Source: Gallionella sp. UBA4737
GTDB lineage: Bacteria; Pseudomonadota; Gammaproteobacteria; Burkholderiales; Gallionellaceae
Length of the DNA stretch: 17,393 bases
Direction: 5' to 3'
Assembly: GCA_002403995.1 (NCBI GenBank)
Contig: DHIV01000127.1
Coordinates: forward strand, 21,838-39,230
Both the position numbers and the translations under genes were made by a program. Numbering within the stretch: the first letter of the stretch is position 1; each line of letters opens with the position of its first letter. This document shows positions 1 to 6,691 of the stretch, piece after piece. Below the pieces are notes generated by a model. That model was not told the origin of the DNA and did no database searches. It saw only the letters and a list, made by a program, of their open reading frames with translations.

Positions 1-690
1 TCCAACCGCGTCGGCAACATCTTTGTGCAATCCAATCAAAACGGCAAACTTGGCACGATGGTGGCGCGGCAAGGTTTGCAGGAAACTTTGCCGAACGGCG
101 ATCGTTTTTTGGTATTGCTGAATGGAACACGGTATGAAGGCACGCCGGGCCAGCGCGATTATCGCATCGTGGAATTCGAACGCTACGCGATGCGGATTGA
201 TGCAGCGCCTGTAAAACAGGCCGATCCTCAGGTGCGCACCATGTCGACGCTGGAGTTATGGCGCAACCCCACAACATGGAATCTCTCCGAGCTGGAATGG
301 CGATTCGGGTTGCCGATCAGCGCGGCGATCCTTGCGCTGCTGGCGATTCCGTTGGGCTACGTCAATCCACGCGCGGGCCGTTCGCTCAATCTGATTTTGG
401 CTATCGTGCTGTACATGCTTTATAACAACATGATCAGTGTCACCAATACCTGGGTGGGGCAAGGCAAGCTGTCGCCCGGCATCGGCCTGTGGGCCATACA
501 TGCGGCAATGCTGGCGCTAACTTTGCTGATGTTTTATCGTCGCATGACATTGTTCTCGCCAAGCAGGTGGCTGGTGAAACGGCATCACCATACTAAAGCC
601 ACCTTGCCCAGTTCTTTCCATTCCGAAAGAGAGGGGGCGATTATCTCATCCCCTTCCGGGGGAGAAGAGCGAAGCGAGGAAGCGAGATGA
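1..690 (+). CDS. lptF: LptF, lipopolysaccharide export permease subunit (5' end outside window)
   Basis: LptF is one of two inner-membrane permease subunits of the LptB2FG ABC exporter, which extracts lipopolysaccharide from the inner membrane and feeds it to the periplasmic LptC/LptA bridge. The reading frame is open from base 1, so the gene starts upstream of the window; 229 residues are visible. The first part is the end of the periplasmic beta-jellyroll domain (NRVGNIFVQS, later YEGTPGQRDYRIVEFERY). It is followed by the C-terminal membrane segments (ISAAILALLAIPLGYVNPRAGRS; LNLILAIVLYMLYNNMI; GLWAIHAAMLALTLLMF). lptG follows 4 nt after the stop, as is usual. The last 30 or so residues (hydrophilic, Ser/Glu/Arg rich, including PSGGEERSEEAR) come from an intergenic-type palindromic repeat and are not expected to be part of the conserved fold. 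Identification is firm; the C-terminal tail is odd. Confidence 0.95.
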   Translation, partial: SNRVGNIFVQSNQNGKLGTMVARQGLQETLPNGDRFLVLLNGTRYEGTPGQRDYRIVEFERYAMRIDAAPVKQADPQVRTMSTLELWRNPTTWNLSELEWRFGLPISAAILALLAIPLGYVNPRAGRSLNLILAIVLYMLYNNMISVTNTWVGQGKLSPGIGLWAIHAAMLALTLLMFYRRMTLFSPSRWLVKRHHHTKATLPSSFHSEREGAIISSPSGGEERSEEAR

Positions 691-694
691 GGGT
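641..694. repeat. Palindromic intergenic-type repeat covering the lptF stop and lptG start
   Basis: The stretch contains an inner hairpin CCCC-ttcc-GGGG (650-661), an outer inverted pair CTCATC (645-650) / GATGAG (686-691), and an AGCGA-rich right arm with near-7/8-base periodicity. It is read as the last residues of LptF and supplies the TGA stop (688-690) and the GAGGG just before the lptG ATG. The GC-rich palindrome resembles the hairpin at 11620-11644, which suggests a dispersed repeat family. Family membership is inferred from appearance only. Confidence 0.55.
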
Positions 695-1771
695 ATGAAC
701 TTACTGACGCGCTATCTCGGCCGAGAAATTTATCTCAGCATTGGCTTGGTGTTTCTTGCGCTCATCATGCTGTTCGCCTTTCTCGATCTGATTCATGAAC
801 TGAGTGCGATGGGGCAGGGGCAGTATCACTTGGGATATGTGTTGCTGTTTGTGATACTGACCATTCCCGGGCATATCTATGAGCTGTTTCCGGTAGCGGT
901 TCTGATCGGTACCATCACTGCGCTGGTGCAAATGGCAGCCAGTTCTGAGTTGACGGTTTTTCGATCTTCCGGCGCTTCGCTCTGGCAAATGATCGGCGCG
1001 CTGTTCAAGATTGCTTTGCCACTCGTGATATTGAGTTTTGTGTGTGGCGAATTGCTTGCGCCACCGAGTGAGCGTATGGCGCAGCAATTGCGTCTGAAGG
1101 CGCAAAACGCGCAAGTTTCGCTGAAGGAATTTCGCTCCGGCGTATGGGTCAAGGATGAGCACAGCTTTGTGAATGTGAAGAACGTGATGCCGGACACCAG
1201 TTTGTCGAATATCGATATTTACCAGTTCGATGATACCTACCACTTGCAGTCGATCACCAATGCGAAGCGGGCGAATTTCATCGAGGAAGGGCGTTGGCAG
1301 CTTGAAGATGTATTGGAGACACGCTTCAGCAAAGAGGGCACAAGCACCAGCGTTCAGCCGCTTCAGGAGTGGCATTCGGCATTGAACCCAAGCATTTTCA
1401 GCGTGCTGCTGGTAGTTCCGGAACAGATGTCGGCGTGGAGCCTCTACCAGTATGCCGAACACTTGCGCGAGAACCGCCAGAAAAGTGCGCGCTATGAAAT
1501 AGCGATGTGGGACAAGCTGGTTTACCCGTTTGCGTTACTTGTAATGATGCTGCTGGCGCTGCCGTTTGCGTCCTACCATCGGCGCGCAGGAGGGGTTGGT
1601 GCGATGATATTCATGGGCATTGTGCTTGGCCTGGTGTTTCACTTTACCGGGCGGTTATTTGCCAGTTTGGGCGCGCTCAACGATTGGCAGCCCTTCATCA
1701 GTGCCACGGCGATGACCGGAATGTTTTTGCTGCTTGGGATGGCGATGCTGTGGTGGACGGAAAGACGCTGA
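695..1771 (+). CDS. lptG: LptG, lipopolysaccharide export permease subunit
   Basis: LptG is the second inner-membrane permease of the LptB2FGC lipopolysaccharide exporter and pairs with LptF to form the substrate cavity. The 358 residues match the family's usual length. An N-terminal membrane block (about residues 12-34, 45-70 and 95-122) is followed by a periplasmic beta-jellyroll region (about 125-265, including the segment WVKDEHSFVNVKNV). Three C-terminal membrane segments follow (about 270-295, 303-323 and 332-354). The start MNLLTRYLGREIYLS is the family's normal N-terminus. The only Shine-Dalgarno-like GAGGG lies 1 nt before the ATG, so translational coupling to lptF, whose stop is 4 nt upstream, is likely. 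The stop abuts the convergent DUF3106 gene with no gap. Identification is firm. Confidence 0.96.
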   Translation: MNLLTRYLGREIYLSIGLVFLALIMLFAFLDLIHELSAMGQGQYHLGYVLLFVILTIPGHIYELFPVAVLIGTITALVQMAASSELTVFRSSGASLWQMIGALFKIALPLVILSFVCGELLAPPSERMAQQLRLKAQNAQVSLKEFRSGVWVKDEHSFVNVKNVMPDTSLSNIDIYQFDDTYHLQSITNAKRANFIEEGRWQLEDVLETRFSKEGTSTSVQPLQEWHSALNPSIFSVLLVVPEQMSAWSLYQYAEHLRENRQKSARYEIAMWDKLVYPFALLVMMLLALPFASYHRRAGGVGAMIFMGIVLGLVFHFTGRLFASLGALNDWQPFISATAMTGMFLLLGMAMLWWTERR

Positions 1772-2179
1772 TTACTGTGGATCGGTTGCTGGCGCAGCAG
1801 AAACCCCGCTGGCTGACTGCTGGGCTTTTCTTGCTTGTTCTTCTTTGACCATCTTTTTTACCTTTTCACGTTCTTTTGCCGGCAGTTTGTTAAAGGCACG
1901 ATATTTTTTACGAGCGGCTTCGCGTTGTTCGGGGGTAAGCCTGCTCCATTTTTCCAGGCGGCTATGGTAGCGTTGCTTTTGTTCGGGAGTCAGCTTTGAA
2001 TAGTGTTTGGCTGTTTGGAGCAGGCGCTGCCGTTGCAGTTCTGGCAGGGTGTCCCACTGCTGCACCATGGGGGCAAGAGCTTCCCGTTGCGCAGGTGTAA
2101 GTGCGCGCCAAGACTGCGCCCCTGCACTGGTGCTAGCCAAGCACAACAGCAAAAATACAGTAATTGCAAATCCTCGCAT
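1772..2179 (-). CDS. DUF3106 exported helical-repeat protein
   Basis: This is a 135-residue protein with a signal peptide (MRGFAITVFLLLCLASTSAGA, probable cleavage after residue 21), so the mature protein should be periplasmic. The mature part is built from five repeats of exactly 18 residues, each starting with an aromatic residue: W24 (WRALTPAQ), W42 (WDTLPELQ), Y60 (YSKLTPEQ), W78 (WSRLTPEQ) and F96 (FNKLPAKE). Eighteen residues equal five helical turns, so a long helix or helical hairpin with an aromatic stripe is expected. The LTPxQ motifs recall the LTxxQ motifs of the Spy/CpxP/ZraP periplasmic stress proteins, but relationship to them is only an inference. A polar low-complexity tail follows residue 112. 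It is the last gene of the sigma factor-DUF3619-DUF3106 operon, 21 nt after DUF3619. Function is unknown. Confidence 0.88.
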   Translation of the reverse strand: MRGFAITVFLLLCLASTSAGAQSWRALTPAQREALAPMVQQWDTLPELQRQRLLQTAKHYSKLTPEQKQRYHSRLEKWSRLTPEQREAARKKYRAFNKLPAKEREKVKKMVKEEQARKAQQSASGVSAAPATDPQ

Positions 2180-2200
2180 TAATTCAAGGCACGCTAAGGA

Positions 2201-2551
2201 TTAATCAACGAAAACCTCGATCGGCATGTCGTCAGTCAAAATCGCCACATCAGTCTCGTCAATTTGTTGTTCTTGAACGTGTTGCCAAAAACTCGTTCCA
2301 GCGACGAGAATTGCAACAAGCAGTCCGGCGACTATCCAAGGTTGGGCTGAATGTGGACTCAGTCTATCTGCCCAGCGAGCCGACGTGTGTGCGGAAGCTG
2401 GGGTAAGCGCGAAAACGCGTGCGCGTACTGACTGCCTTTTCAGCGCGTTCTGGCGCGCGCTGTGCAATGCGGATAAAGTGGCCTCATCCAATTGCCGGGT
2501 GCTTTGTGTCAGCAATTGAGCTATCTTGCTGGTATCTAATTCGTTGGTCAT
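2201..2551 (-). CDS. DUF3619 single-pass membrane protein, possible anti-sigma partner
   Basis: The product is 116 residues. About 70 N-terminal residues are basic to neutral and probably cytoplasmic (TSKIAQLLTQSTRQLDEATL). One membrane segment spans about residues 72-88 (WIVAGLLVAILVAGTSF), and an acidic tail of about 27 residues ends in DVAILTDDMPIEVFVD, probably in the periplasm. The LTDD(M/L)P ending is characteristic of the DUF3619 family of betaproteobacteria. Its ATG overlaps the stop of the upstream sigma factor gene (ATGA, 2548-2551), the arrangement usual for ECF sigma/anti-sigma pairs. An anti-sigma or sigma-tethering role is therefore plausible but is inference from context and topology. 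No zinc-finger anti-sigma motif is visible. Confidence 0.88.
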   Translation of the reverse strand: MTNELDTSKIAQLLTQSTRQLDEATLSALHSARQNALKRQSVRARVFALTPASAHTSARWADRLSPHSAQPWIVAGLLVAILVAGTSFWQHVQEQQIDETDVAILTDDMPIEVFVD

Positions 2552-3144
2552 GGTAGTTCTACTCCTTTTGCTTTAAGGGAGACGGCAAGCGCATGCACAG
2601 CACGTGAACAGTGGGTTTTTACGCTGCCCTCGGTGCAGCCCATCGTTGCGGCGGTCTCGGTCGTGTCCAGTCCCTCCCAGTAACGCAGCAGGAAGGCTTC
2701 GCGTTGACGTGCAGGGAGTTTAGCAAGTGCTTGTTCGATTAGTGCAATAATTTGCTTTTGTTGCAAAGACTCGTCAGGCACGAGAGGAGAAGATTGGTTT
2801 TCGCCGTCTTCAAGTATGTCCAGCGGGTCGAATTCTTCTTCATCGTGCTTGGATTGCAATCCTGAAAACAGCGTTATCCAGTAGGATCGAACCTTTTGCC
2901 TGCGATAATGATCACGAATGGTATTTTGCAGAATGCGCTGGAACAGCATTGGCAGTTCCTCGGCAGGCTTGTCGCCGTATTTTTCCGCCAACTTGAGCAT
3001 CGCGTCTTGAACGATGTCCAGAGCAATGTGATCGTCGCGCACGGCAAACACCGCATGCTTGAATGCACGGCGCTCAACGCTGCTAAGAAATTGGCTTAAT
3101 TCAGCGGAAGTACTCAGTTTTTCACCTTTTGTCAGTGTGCGCAT
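2548..3144 (-). CDS. ECF-type RNA polymerase sigma factor
   Basis: This 198-residue sigma-70-family protein has only regions 2 and 4. Region 2 covers about residues 25-90, with ALDIVQDAMLKLAEKYGD and the promoter-melting part LFQRILQNTIRDHYRRQK. An acidic linker (DEEEFDPLDILEDGE) follows at about 100-125. Region 4 covers about 133-185, with LPARQREAFLLRYWEGLDTT and the helix-turn-helix AATMGCTEGSVKTHCSRA. It should direct RNA polymerase to a dedicated promoter set, with targets unknown. It starts an operon with DUF3619 (4-nt overlap) and DUF3106. No Shine-Dalgarno sequence precedes the ATG at 3144. An AAAGGTG lies inside the ORF before an in-frame CTG (codon 10), so the true start is uncertain by about ten residues. 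It is transcribed divergently from ilvB. Confidence 0.92.
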   Translation of the reverse strand: MRTLTKGEKLSTSAELSQFLSSVERRAFKHAVFAVRDDHIALDIVQDAMLKLAEKYGDKPAEELPMLFQRILQNTIRDHYRRQKVRSYWITLFSGLQSKHDEEEFDPLDILEDGENQSSPLVPDESLQQKQIIALIEQALAKLPARQREAFLLRYWEGLDTTETAATMGCTEGSVKTHCSRAVHALAVSLKAKGVELP

Positions 3145-3198
3145 GGTAGCAAATTGTTACCTCTACCGCTTGAAACCATGTTGCCAGCACGGCAAAAG

Positions 3199-3227
3199 TT
3201 GACCAAAACGCTGCCAACCATTATCTT
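3199..3227 (+). promoter_or_regulatory. Candidate sigma-70 promoter for ilvBN
   Basis: The hexamers TTGACC (3199-3204) and TATCTT (3222-3227) are separated by 17 bp. This places the transcription start near 3234, about 30 nt before the ilvB ATG. A second possible -10, TATATT (3246-3251), lies closer to the gene but has no good -35. The assignment is by consensus match only. Confidence 0.45.
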
Positions 3228-3264
3228 ACACGGTTCTATTTCGTTTATATTTAAGGTGTTTGTG

Positions 3265-4974
3265 ATGGAGTTGACTGGTGCGGAAATTGCTATCCGCTGT
3301 TTGCAGGAAGAGGGGGTTGAATACATATTCGGCTACCCTGGTGGGGCAGTACTGCATATTTATGACGCGCTGTTTCAGCAAGATAAGGTTAAGCACATTT
3401 TGGTGCGCCATGAACAGGCAGCGGTACACGCTGCCGATGGCTATGCGCGTTCTTCGGAGAAAGTGGGCGTGGCATTGGTCACCTCTGGTCCCGGGATCAC
3501 CAATGCGGTGACGGGGATAGCCACGGCGTATATGGACTCGATCCCGCTGGTGATCATCAGCGGTCAGGTGCCCAGCTATGCCATCGGTGAAGACGCCTTT
3601 CAGGAGGTCGACGCCGTCGGTATTACCCGTCCTTGCGTGAAACACAACTTTTTGATCAAGGACGTGAAAGACATCGCGCCGACCATCAAGAAAGCGTTTT
3701 ATCTGGCCAAGTCGGGCCGTCCGGGGCCTGTGCTGGTGGATATCCCGAAAGATATATCCAACCAAAAAACCGAATTCGCTTATCCGGGCAGCGTCACTAT
3801 CCGCTCCTACAATCCGGTCGGCAAGGGCGATAGCGCTCAGATCAAGCGTGCCGCGCAGTTGTTGCTGGAGGCCAAGCGTCCAATGATATACAGCGGCGGC
3901 GGTGTGGTACTGGCCGGCGCCTCGGCGCAATTGACTGAATTGGTCCGCCTGCTTGGTTTCCCTTGTACCAACACACTAATGGGTTTAGGTGCTTACCCCG
4001 CCAGCGACAAACAATTCGTAGGCATGCCGGGGATGCATGGCACGTATGAAGCGTGCATGGCGATGCAATACTGCGATGTGCTGATAGCCATCGGCGCGCG
4101 CTTTGACGACCGCGTGGTCGGCAATGTCGAACATTTCGCCCAGGTACCGCGCAAGATCATCCATATCGATATTGATCCTTCCTCGATTGCCAAGCGCGTC
4201 AAGGTGGATGTGCCGGTGGTGGGCGATTTGAAATTGGTGCTGGAGCAATTGTTGAGCGAATTGCGCGGCAGCAAGCAAAAGCCTGATGCATCGAACCTGG
4301 CCGCCTGGTGGAAACAGGTGGATGAGTGGCGCGTGAAGGGCGGCGGATTGCGCTACAAAAATTCCACCGAGATCATCAAGCCGCAATTCGTGATCGAGAA
4401 GCTCTATGAGATTACCGGCGGCGATGCGTTCGTCACCTCGGATGTCGGCCAGCATCAGATGTGGGCCGCACAGTATTACAAGTTCAACAAGCCGCGGCGC
4501 TGGATCAACTCCGGCGGGCTCGGCACGATGGGATTTGGTTTGCCTGCAGCGATGGGCGTGCAACTGATCAATCCCGGTGCAACGGTGGCCTGCGTCACCG
4601 GCGAGGGCAGTATCCAGATGAACATCCAGGAGCTATCCACCTGCAAGCAGTTCCACCTGCCGATCAAGGTGGTATCGCTGAACAACCGTTATCTGGGCAT
4701 GGTGCGGCAATGGCAGGAATTCTTCCACGGCAACCGCTACTCGGAATCCTACATGGATGCTTTGCCAGATTTTGTGAAACTGGCGGAGGCATATGGACAT
4801 ATCGGGATACGCATCGACAAACCTTCCGATGTGGAGCCGGCGTTGAAAGAGGCCTTTGCTCGCAAGAGCGATCTGGTGTTCATGGATTTTCAGACCGATC
4901 CGACGGAAAACGTGTTCCCGATGGTGCCTGGCGGCAAGGGCTTGTCTGAAGTGATACTGTCGGAGGACCTGTAA
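3265..4974 (+). CDS. ilvB: Acetolactate synthase large (catalytic) subunit
   Basis: This thiamine-diphosphate- and FAD-dependent enzyme condenses two pyruvates to acetolactate, or pyruvate with 2-oxobutyrate to acetohydroxybutyrate, as the first common step to valine, leucine and isoleucine. The 569 residues have the family's three domains: N-terminal ThDP-PYR domain with catalytic Glu50 (VRHEQAAVHAADGYAR), central domain (about 190-350), and C-terminal ThDP-PP domain. The metal-binding motif reads GEGS (446-449) rather than the more common GDGS, followed by the expected LNNRYLGMVRQWQEF. The start at 3265 is chosen because TAAGGTG (3252-3257) sits 7 nt upstream and MELTGAEI is the family's N-terminus. 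The frame is open further upstream, but that extension lacks a ribosome site. The stop overlaps the ilvN ATG by one base. Confidence 0.96.
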   Translation: MELTGAEIAIRCLQEEGVEYIFGYPGGAVLHIYDALFQQDKVKHILVRHEQAAVHAADGYARSSEKVGVALVTSGPGITNAVTGIATAYMDSIPLVIISGQVPSYAIGEDAFQEVDAVGITRPCVKHNFLIKDVKDIAPTIKKAFYLAKSGRPGPVLVDIPKDISNQKTEFAYPGSVTIRSYNPVGKGDSAQIKRAAQLLLEAKRPMIYSGGGVVLAGASAQLTELVRLLGFPCTNTLMGLGAYPASDKQFVGMPGMHGTYEACMAMQYCDVLIAIGARFDDRVVGNVEHFAQVPRKIIHIDIDPSSIAKRVKVDVPVVGDLKLVLEQLLSELRGSKQKPDASNLAAWWKQVDEWRVKGGGLRYKNSTEIIKPQFVIEKLYEITGGDAFVTSDVGQHQMWAAQYYKFNKPRRWINSGGLGTMGFGLPAAMGVQLINPGATVACVTGEGSIQMNIQELSTCKQFHLPIKVVSLNNRYLGMVRQWQEFFHGNRYSESYMDALPDFVKLAEAYGHIGIRIDKPSDVEPALKEAFARKSDLVFMDFQTDPTENVFPMVPGGKGLSEVILSEDL

Positions 4975-5465
4975 TGCGGCACATCATTTCTTTGCTGATG
5001 GAAAACGAAGCGGGCGCGCTATCGCGAGTTGCCGGGCTGTTCTCGGCACGTGGCTATAACATCGAGTCGCTTGCAGTTGCCCCGACGGAAGATCCGACCT
5101 TGTCGCGCATGACCATCGTCACCAGCGGTTCGGATGCGGTCATCGAGCAGATCAACAAGCAGCTCAACAAATTGATCGACGTGGCGGCAGTGATGGATCT
5201 GAGCGAAGGCGAACATCTGGAGCGCGAGTTGATGCTGGTCAAGGTGAGTGCGAAAGGCACGGCGCGCGAGGAGTTGAAACGCGTGACGAATATTTTTCAT
5301 GGTCGCGTGATAGACGAATCGGAGTCTACTTGTACCATCGAACTGACCGATACCTGCGCTAAACTGGACGGCTTTTTGCATTCGATTGACCGCGACATGA
5401 TTCTGGAAACGGTGCGTACCGGTGCATCCGGCATCGGACGCGGCGAACGCATTTTGAAACTTTAA
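4974..5465 (+). CDS. ilvN: Acetolactate synthase small (regulatory) subunit
   Basis: This is the ACT-domain regulatory partner of the catalytic subunit; it activates the holoenzyme and mediates feedback inhibition by valine in characterised relatives. The product is 163 residues, the usual length of the IlvH/IlvN type. The N-terminal ACT domain is clear (RHIISLLMENEAGALSRVAGLFSARGYNIESL), with the effector-site region NEAGAL. A second ACT-like C-terminal half follows from about residue 78, ending IGRGERILKL. The start codon shares a base with the ilvB stop (TAATG), which implies translational coupling and stoichiometric synthesis of the two subunits. Naming as ilvN or ilvH varies between genomes. 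Confidence 0.95.
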   Translation: MRHIISLLMENEAGALSRVAGLFSARGYNIESLAVAPTEDPTLSRMTIVTSGSDAVIEQINKQLNKLIDVAAVMDLSEGEHLERELMLVKVSAKGTAREELKRVTNIFHGRVIDESESTCTIELTDTCAKLDGFLHSIDRDMILETVRTGASGIGRGERILKL

Positions 5466-5482
5466 GTAAAGGCAGCTAAAAG

Positions 5483-5570
5483 CAGTCGTTAGACGTTAGC
5501 CGATAGTTGGATTTGTCCGTTGCGCGGGCTTTGATTGACTAACGACTAATGACCAACGACTAACAACTAT
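5483..5570. repeat. Inverted heptamer repeat element, copy 1 (upstream of ilvC)
   Basis: The left arm starts CAGTCGTTAGACGTTAG; the right arm is a run of 7-base units GACTAAC/GACTAAT/GACCAAC/GACTAAC ending CGACTAACAACTAT (5557-5570). AGTCGTTAG (5484-5492) and CTAACGACT (5539-5547) are perfect inverted partners, so a hairpin can form. Seven Ts (5570-5576) follow directly, so an RNA hairpin here could act as a weak terminator between ilvN and ilvC. The same left arm (23 of 28 positions) and an identical 14-base right end occur on the other side of ilvC. This element fills most of the 124-nt gap between ilvN and ilvC. Confidence 0.7.
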
Positions 5571-5589
5571 TTTTTTATAAGAGGGCAAC

Positions 5590-6606
5590 ATGAAAGTTTA
5601 TTACGACAAAGATGCAGACCTATCCCTGATCAAAGGCAAAAAAGTCACCATCATAGGCTATGGTTCACAAGGTCATGCGCATGCCCAGAACTTGAAGGAA
5701 TCCGGAGTCACTGTGACAGTTGGCTTGCGCAAAGACGGTGCCTCGTGGAAGAAGGCAGTTAGCGCCGGACATCAAGTGATGGAAATCGCCGATGCGGTGA
5801 AAAACGCGGATGTAGTGATGATCTTGCTGCCGGATGAGCAGCAACTGGACGTCTACTATAAGTCGGTGGCTCCGAACCTGAAGAAGGGTACGGCGCTGGC
5901 CTTTGCACACGGCTTTAACATCCATTACAACCAGATCGTTCCAGGCGATGATATAGACGTGATCATGATCGCACCGAAAGGCCCGGGCCATACCGTGCGT
6001 TCCGAATACCTCAAGGGCGGCGGTGTCCCGAGCCTGATCGCGGTGTTTCAGGACAAATCCGGCAAGGCGCGCGACATCGCCTTGTCTTATGCAGCGGCCA
6101 TCGGCGGTACCAAGGGTGGTGTGATCGAAACCAATTTCCGCGAAGAAACCGAAACGGATCTGTTCGGCGAGCAGGCCGTGTTGTGCGGCGGCGCGGTGGA
6201 ACTGGTCAAAGCCGGTTTTGAAACCTTGACCGAAGCCGGTTACGCGCCGGAAATGGCCTACTTTGAATGCCTGCACGAACTGAAGCTGATCGTGGATCTG
6301 ATGTACGAAGGCGGTATCGCCAACATGAACTACTCGATCTCCAACAACGCGGAATACGGCGAATATGTGACCGGCCAACGGGTGATCGGCGGCGAAGCGC
6401 GCGCCGCGATGAAGGAATGCCTGAAAAATATCCAGAACGGTTCCTACGCCAAGCAATTCATTCTGGAAGGACGCACCAACTACCCGGAAATGACCGCACG
6501 CAGACGCTTGAATGCAGCGCATCCGATCGAGCAGGTGGGTGGACAGCTGCGTGCGATGATGCCGTGGATAAGCAAGAACAAGCTGGTCGATCAGTCGAAG
6601 AACTAA
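5590..6606 (+). CDS. ilvC: Ketol-acid reductoisomerase, class I
   Basis: The enzyme carries out the Mg2+-dependent isomerisation and NADPH-dependent reduction of acetolactate or acetohydroxybutyrate, the second step of the valine/isoleucine/leucine pathway. The product is 338 residues, matching the short class I enzymes. The N-terminal Rossmann domain has GYGSQGHAHAQNL (23-35). The C-terminal knotted helical domain holds metal ligands Asp190 and Glu194 in ETETDLFGEQAVLCGG, and ECLHELKLIVDLMYEGG further on. A good ribosome site, AGAGGG, precedes the ATG. The gene is bracketed by two related repeat elements (5483-5570 and 6610-6691), so its transcription may be partly separated from ilvBN. Confidence 0.97.
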   Translation: MKVYYDKDADLSLIKGKKVTIIGYGSQGHAHAQNLKESGVTVTVGLRKDGASWKKAVSAGHQVMEIADAVKNADVVMILLPDEQQLDVYYKSVAPNLKKGTALAFAHGFNIHYNQIVPGDDIDVIMIAPKGPGHTVRSEYLKGGGVPSLIAVFQDKSGKARDIALSYAAAIGGTKGGVIETNFREETETDLFGEQAVLCGGAVELVKAGFETLTEAGYAPEMAYFECLHELKLIVDLMYEGGIANMNYSISNNAEYGEYVTGQRVIGGEARAAMKECLKNIQNGSYAKQFILEGRTNYPEMTARRRLNAAHPIEQVGGQLRAMMPWISKNKLVDQSKN

Positions 6607-6609
6607 AAT

Positions 6610-6691
6610 CAGTCGTCAGACGTTCGTCGCTAGTTGTTAGTTAAAGTCCCAACCCTTTGCTTCCAGCTAGCGGCTAGCGACTAACAACTAT
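6610..6691. repeat. Inverted heptamer repeat element, copy 2 (downstream of ilvC)
   Basis: The left arm CAGTCGTCAGACGTTCG matches that of the copy upstream of ilvC, and the right end CGACTAACAACTAT (6678-6691) is identical to it. Inside, heptamer-like units AGCTAGC/GGCTAGC/GACTAAC are visible. TAGTTGTTAGT (6631-6641) and ACTAACAACTA (6680-6690) form an 11-bp perfect inverted repeat. The right arm contains the first base of the psd-remnant ATG, so the element has replaced any ribosome binding site there. Confidence 0.7.

Noticed and set aside
701..1462. 253-codon minus-strand ORF opposite lptG
   Set aside because: It is antisense to lptG, with Gln/His/Arg-rich composition typical of a shadow frame.
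3154..3264. 37-residue N-terminal extension of IlvB
   Set aside because: It is in frame but lacks a ribosome site, lies partly upstream of the likely promoter, and is not part of the conserved N-terminus.
5483..5580. Repeats around ilvC as a CRISPR array
   Set aside because: The units are 7 bases with no spacers, and each element is an inverted pair rather than regularly spaced direct repeats.
5665..6522. 285-codon minus-strand ORF opposite ilvC
   Set aside because: It is antisense to a complete ilvC and is His/Phe/Val-rich without any recognisable fold.
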